A stretch of 6,188 nucleotides of DNA from the NCBI GenBank assembly GCA_021160845.1, contig JAGHBT010000296.1:1-6188 (forward strand), in the 5' to 3' direction. Shown here in pieces: positions 4,972 to 6,188 of this stretch. The number at the start of each line of letters is the position of its first letter. Positions within the stretch are counted from its first letter, which is position 1. The position numbers and the translations under genes are program-made. The notes beneath the pieces were generated by a model, which saw only the letters and a program-made list of their open reading frames with translations, searched no databases and was not told the DNA's origin. Origin of the DNA: a bacterium (GTDB lineage Bacteria; Krumholzibacteriota; Krumholzibacteriia; Krumholzibacteriales; WJIX01).

Positions 4972-6054
4972 TTAACCAGCAATAATTCTTCTATAGACCT
5001 CGAATGTTCTATCTACAGTTTCACTAATATCAAATCTTTTTGCTCTGAGACGGGCATTTTCCGAAAACTTTATCCTTTTTGTTTTGTCCTGTATAAAGTC
5101 ACAAATAGCTTCGGCAAATCCCTCGCGGTCATCGGGAGAAATAAGTATCCCCCCATCCTCTCCAAACACTTCTGGAATTCCTCCGGTATCGCTGGCTAAA
5201 GATGGAAGCCCGGAGGCAATAGAAGCTATAAGAGCCGTGGACAACCCCTCCATATTAGAAGCCAGAACAAAAACATCAAAGAGCGAAAGAATATTCTCAA
5301 GTGGTGGTTCTGCCGGCTTAAGTATTACTTTTTCCACAAGCCCTTTTCCTTTGATAAGAGTTTCAATCTCCTTCTCAAGACTTCCTTCTCCAACAAAGAC
5401 AAATTTACATGAAGGATATTTATTCAATACGATTTCAGCAGCATCGAGCAAAATCGAATATCCCTTTTCCTTTTCAAAAGGAGCGACAGTTCCAATTATA
5501 AAATCATTTTCATCGAGGTTCCATTCTCTTTGAAGCTTTTTGTCAGGTTTTAATCTCTTGAATTTCTCAATATCAACACCGCTCGGAATTACCGTAATCT
5601 TATCTTTGTCAATCCCCGCATTTATCAAAATCCTCTCTATAGCCTTGGATATTGGGATATAGTGGGAAATTCCTGTTCTGTATTTAATAAATCCACCAAG
5701 CCCTCCGGATATAGCAAAAGCTACACGTCTACTCACTACAAGAGGAGGAAACTCACGATTAATCAATTTCGCGAGCCTCGCGTGTGTATGTGCCCTCGAA
5801 GTTTGAACATGTATAATGTCCGGTCTTACTCTTCTTACAAATCTGTTAATAGCAAGTGGCGTTCTGAATGGTAGAAATTCAAATCCTGTCTGAACAACTT
5901 CTATCCTGTTGTCAAGTTTGCCCACAATTTCGGAATCAGCAGATGCAAGCATACTCACCGTACACCCTCTGTTAATCAGTCCCAAGGCAAGCTCGAGTGT
6001 CTGATATTCCCCACCCCTGAGCCCCTTTTCGCTATTTATAAGAAGTACTTTCAA
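4972..6054 (-). CDS. family-4 glycosyltransferase (GT-B fold)
   Basis: A 360-residue retaining GT4-type transferase, about the usual family length, soluble or peripheral at the inner membrane. The N-terminal acceptor domain opens with MKVLLINSEKGLRGGEYQTLELA and contains RPDIIHVQTSRAHTHARLA (77-95). The C-terminal nucleotide-sugar domain has VIPSGVDIEKFK (155-166), IGTVAPFEKEKGYSILLDA (187-205), FVFVGEGSLEKEI (218-230), the donor-site region FVLASNMEGLSTALIASIASG (262-282) and TGGIPEVFGEDGGILISPDD (290-309). In the usual EX7E motif the second Glu follows eight residues after the first (Glu269); here that place is Ala277. The start is TTG at 6054, with AGAG six bases upstream; an in-frame stop lies five codons before it and no ATG fits, while the conserved first strand begins exactly here. 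The donor and acceptor sugars cannot be told. The following gene is 160 bases away, in a gap with no recognised gene. Confidence 0.92.
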   Translation of the reverse strand: MKVLLINSEKGLRGGEYQTLELALGLINRGCTVSMLASADSEIVGKLDNRIEVVQTGFEFLPFRTPLAINRFVRRVRPDIIHVQTSRAHTHARLAKLINREFPPLVVSRRVAFAISGGLGGFIKYRTGISHYIPISKAIERILINAGIDKDKITVIPSGVDIEKFKRLKPDKKLQREWNLDENDFIIGTVAPFEKEKGYSILLDAAEIVLNKYPSCKFVFVGEGSLEKEIETLIKGKGLVEKVILKPAEPPLENILSLFDVFVLASNMEGLSTALIASIASGLPSLASDTGGIPEVFGEDGGILISPDDREGFAEAICDFIQDKTKRIKFSENARLRAKRFDISETVDRTFEVYRRIIAG

Positions 6055-6188
6055 GCGTTTCTCTTTTCAATCTAAACAGAAGTAGCCTAGTTATTTATCA
6101 AATACATTTTAAAATTGAATTCGCAAGTTGCTATAAGACGGTATTCCTCCATTTTTTATTCAGACATATATAATTCTACCAAATAAAC

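Noticed and set aside
4828..5533. Plus-strand ORFs of 123 and 149 codons
   Set aside because: Mostly antisense to the glycosyltransferase; Ser-rich translation with no recognisable domain, typical of an opposite-strand shadow.
6087..6152. 21-codon ORF on the minus strand upstream of the glycosyltransferase
   Set aside because: Starts with ATG but has no ribosome-binding site before it (its GGAGG is inside the frame), no known similarity, and is short enough to arise by chance.
6156..6188. Possible C-terminal tail of an upstream minus-strand gene ending in TAA at 6156
   Set aside because: Only 10 codons are visible and a second frame is open over nearly the same length, so the tail cannot be told from chance. 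A gene probably lies beyond the edge but is not supported here.

Overview
The window is an AT-rich piece of a polysaccharide (exopolysaccharide, capsule or LPS-type) biosynthesis locus. Every credible gene is on the minus strand, so the biological reading order runs from high to low coordinates. A Wza-type outer-membrane export lipoprotein next to a Wzz/GumC-type inner-membrane copolymerase shows a Gram-negative envelope. The base composition and the gene mix (DUF3108 protein, deoxyhypusine-synthase-like protein, family-4 glycosyltransferase) would fit a deltaproteobacterium-like or uncultured Gram-negative lineage, but the sequence alone does not let me place it more exactly.

Upstream block (6054 down to 2966): a GT-B family-4 glycosyltransferase with a TTG start; a 160-base gap; an exported DUF3108-type protein; then, overlapping it by about 11 bases, a soluble protein of the deoxyhypusine-synthase-like family. 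The last two are probably translationally coupled.

Control region (2965 down to 2593): the only gene-free stretch longer than 300 bases. In the direction of transcription it holds a perfect inverted repeat with one mismatch just past the upstream block, a good sigma-70-type promoter (TTGACA, 18 bases, TACTAT with an extended TG), an AGGAGG with no gene behind it, a long imperfect hairpin ending in seven T, a second GC-rich hairpin, and a clear GGAGG ribosome-binding site for the next gene. I read this as a structured mRNA leader that may attenuate the downstream operon.

Downstream block (2592 down to the left edge): a minimal polyprenyl-phosphate sugar-1-phosphate transferase, which starts the lipid-linked oligosaccharide; a Wza-type export lipoprotein; and, 16 bases later, a Wzz/GumC-type chain-length/copolymerase protein that runs off the window. 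These three make up the first step and the export end of a Wzy-type pathway: priming at the inner membrane, chain-length control and periplasm-spanning coupling, and outer-membrane passage. The flippase, polymerase and other glycosyltransferases are not in the window.

No tRNA, rRNA, CRISPR array, insertion sequence or phage gene was seen. The most interesting points are the leader structure, the deoxyhypusine-synthase-like gene in a glycan locus, and the glycosyltransferase whose second EX7E glutamate is alanine.
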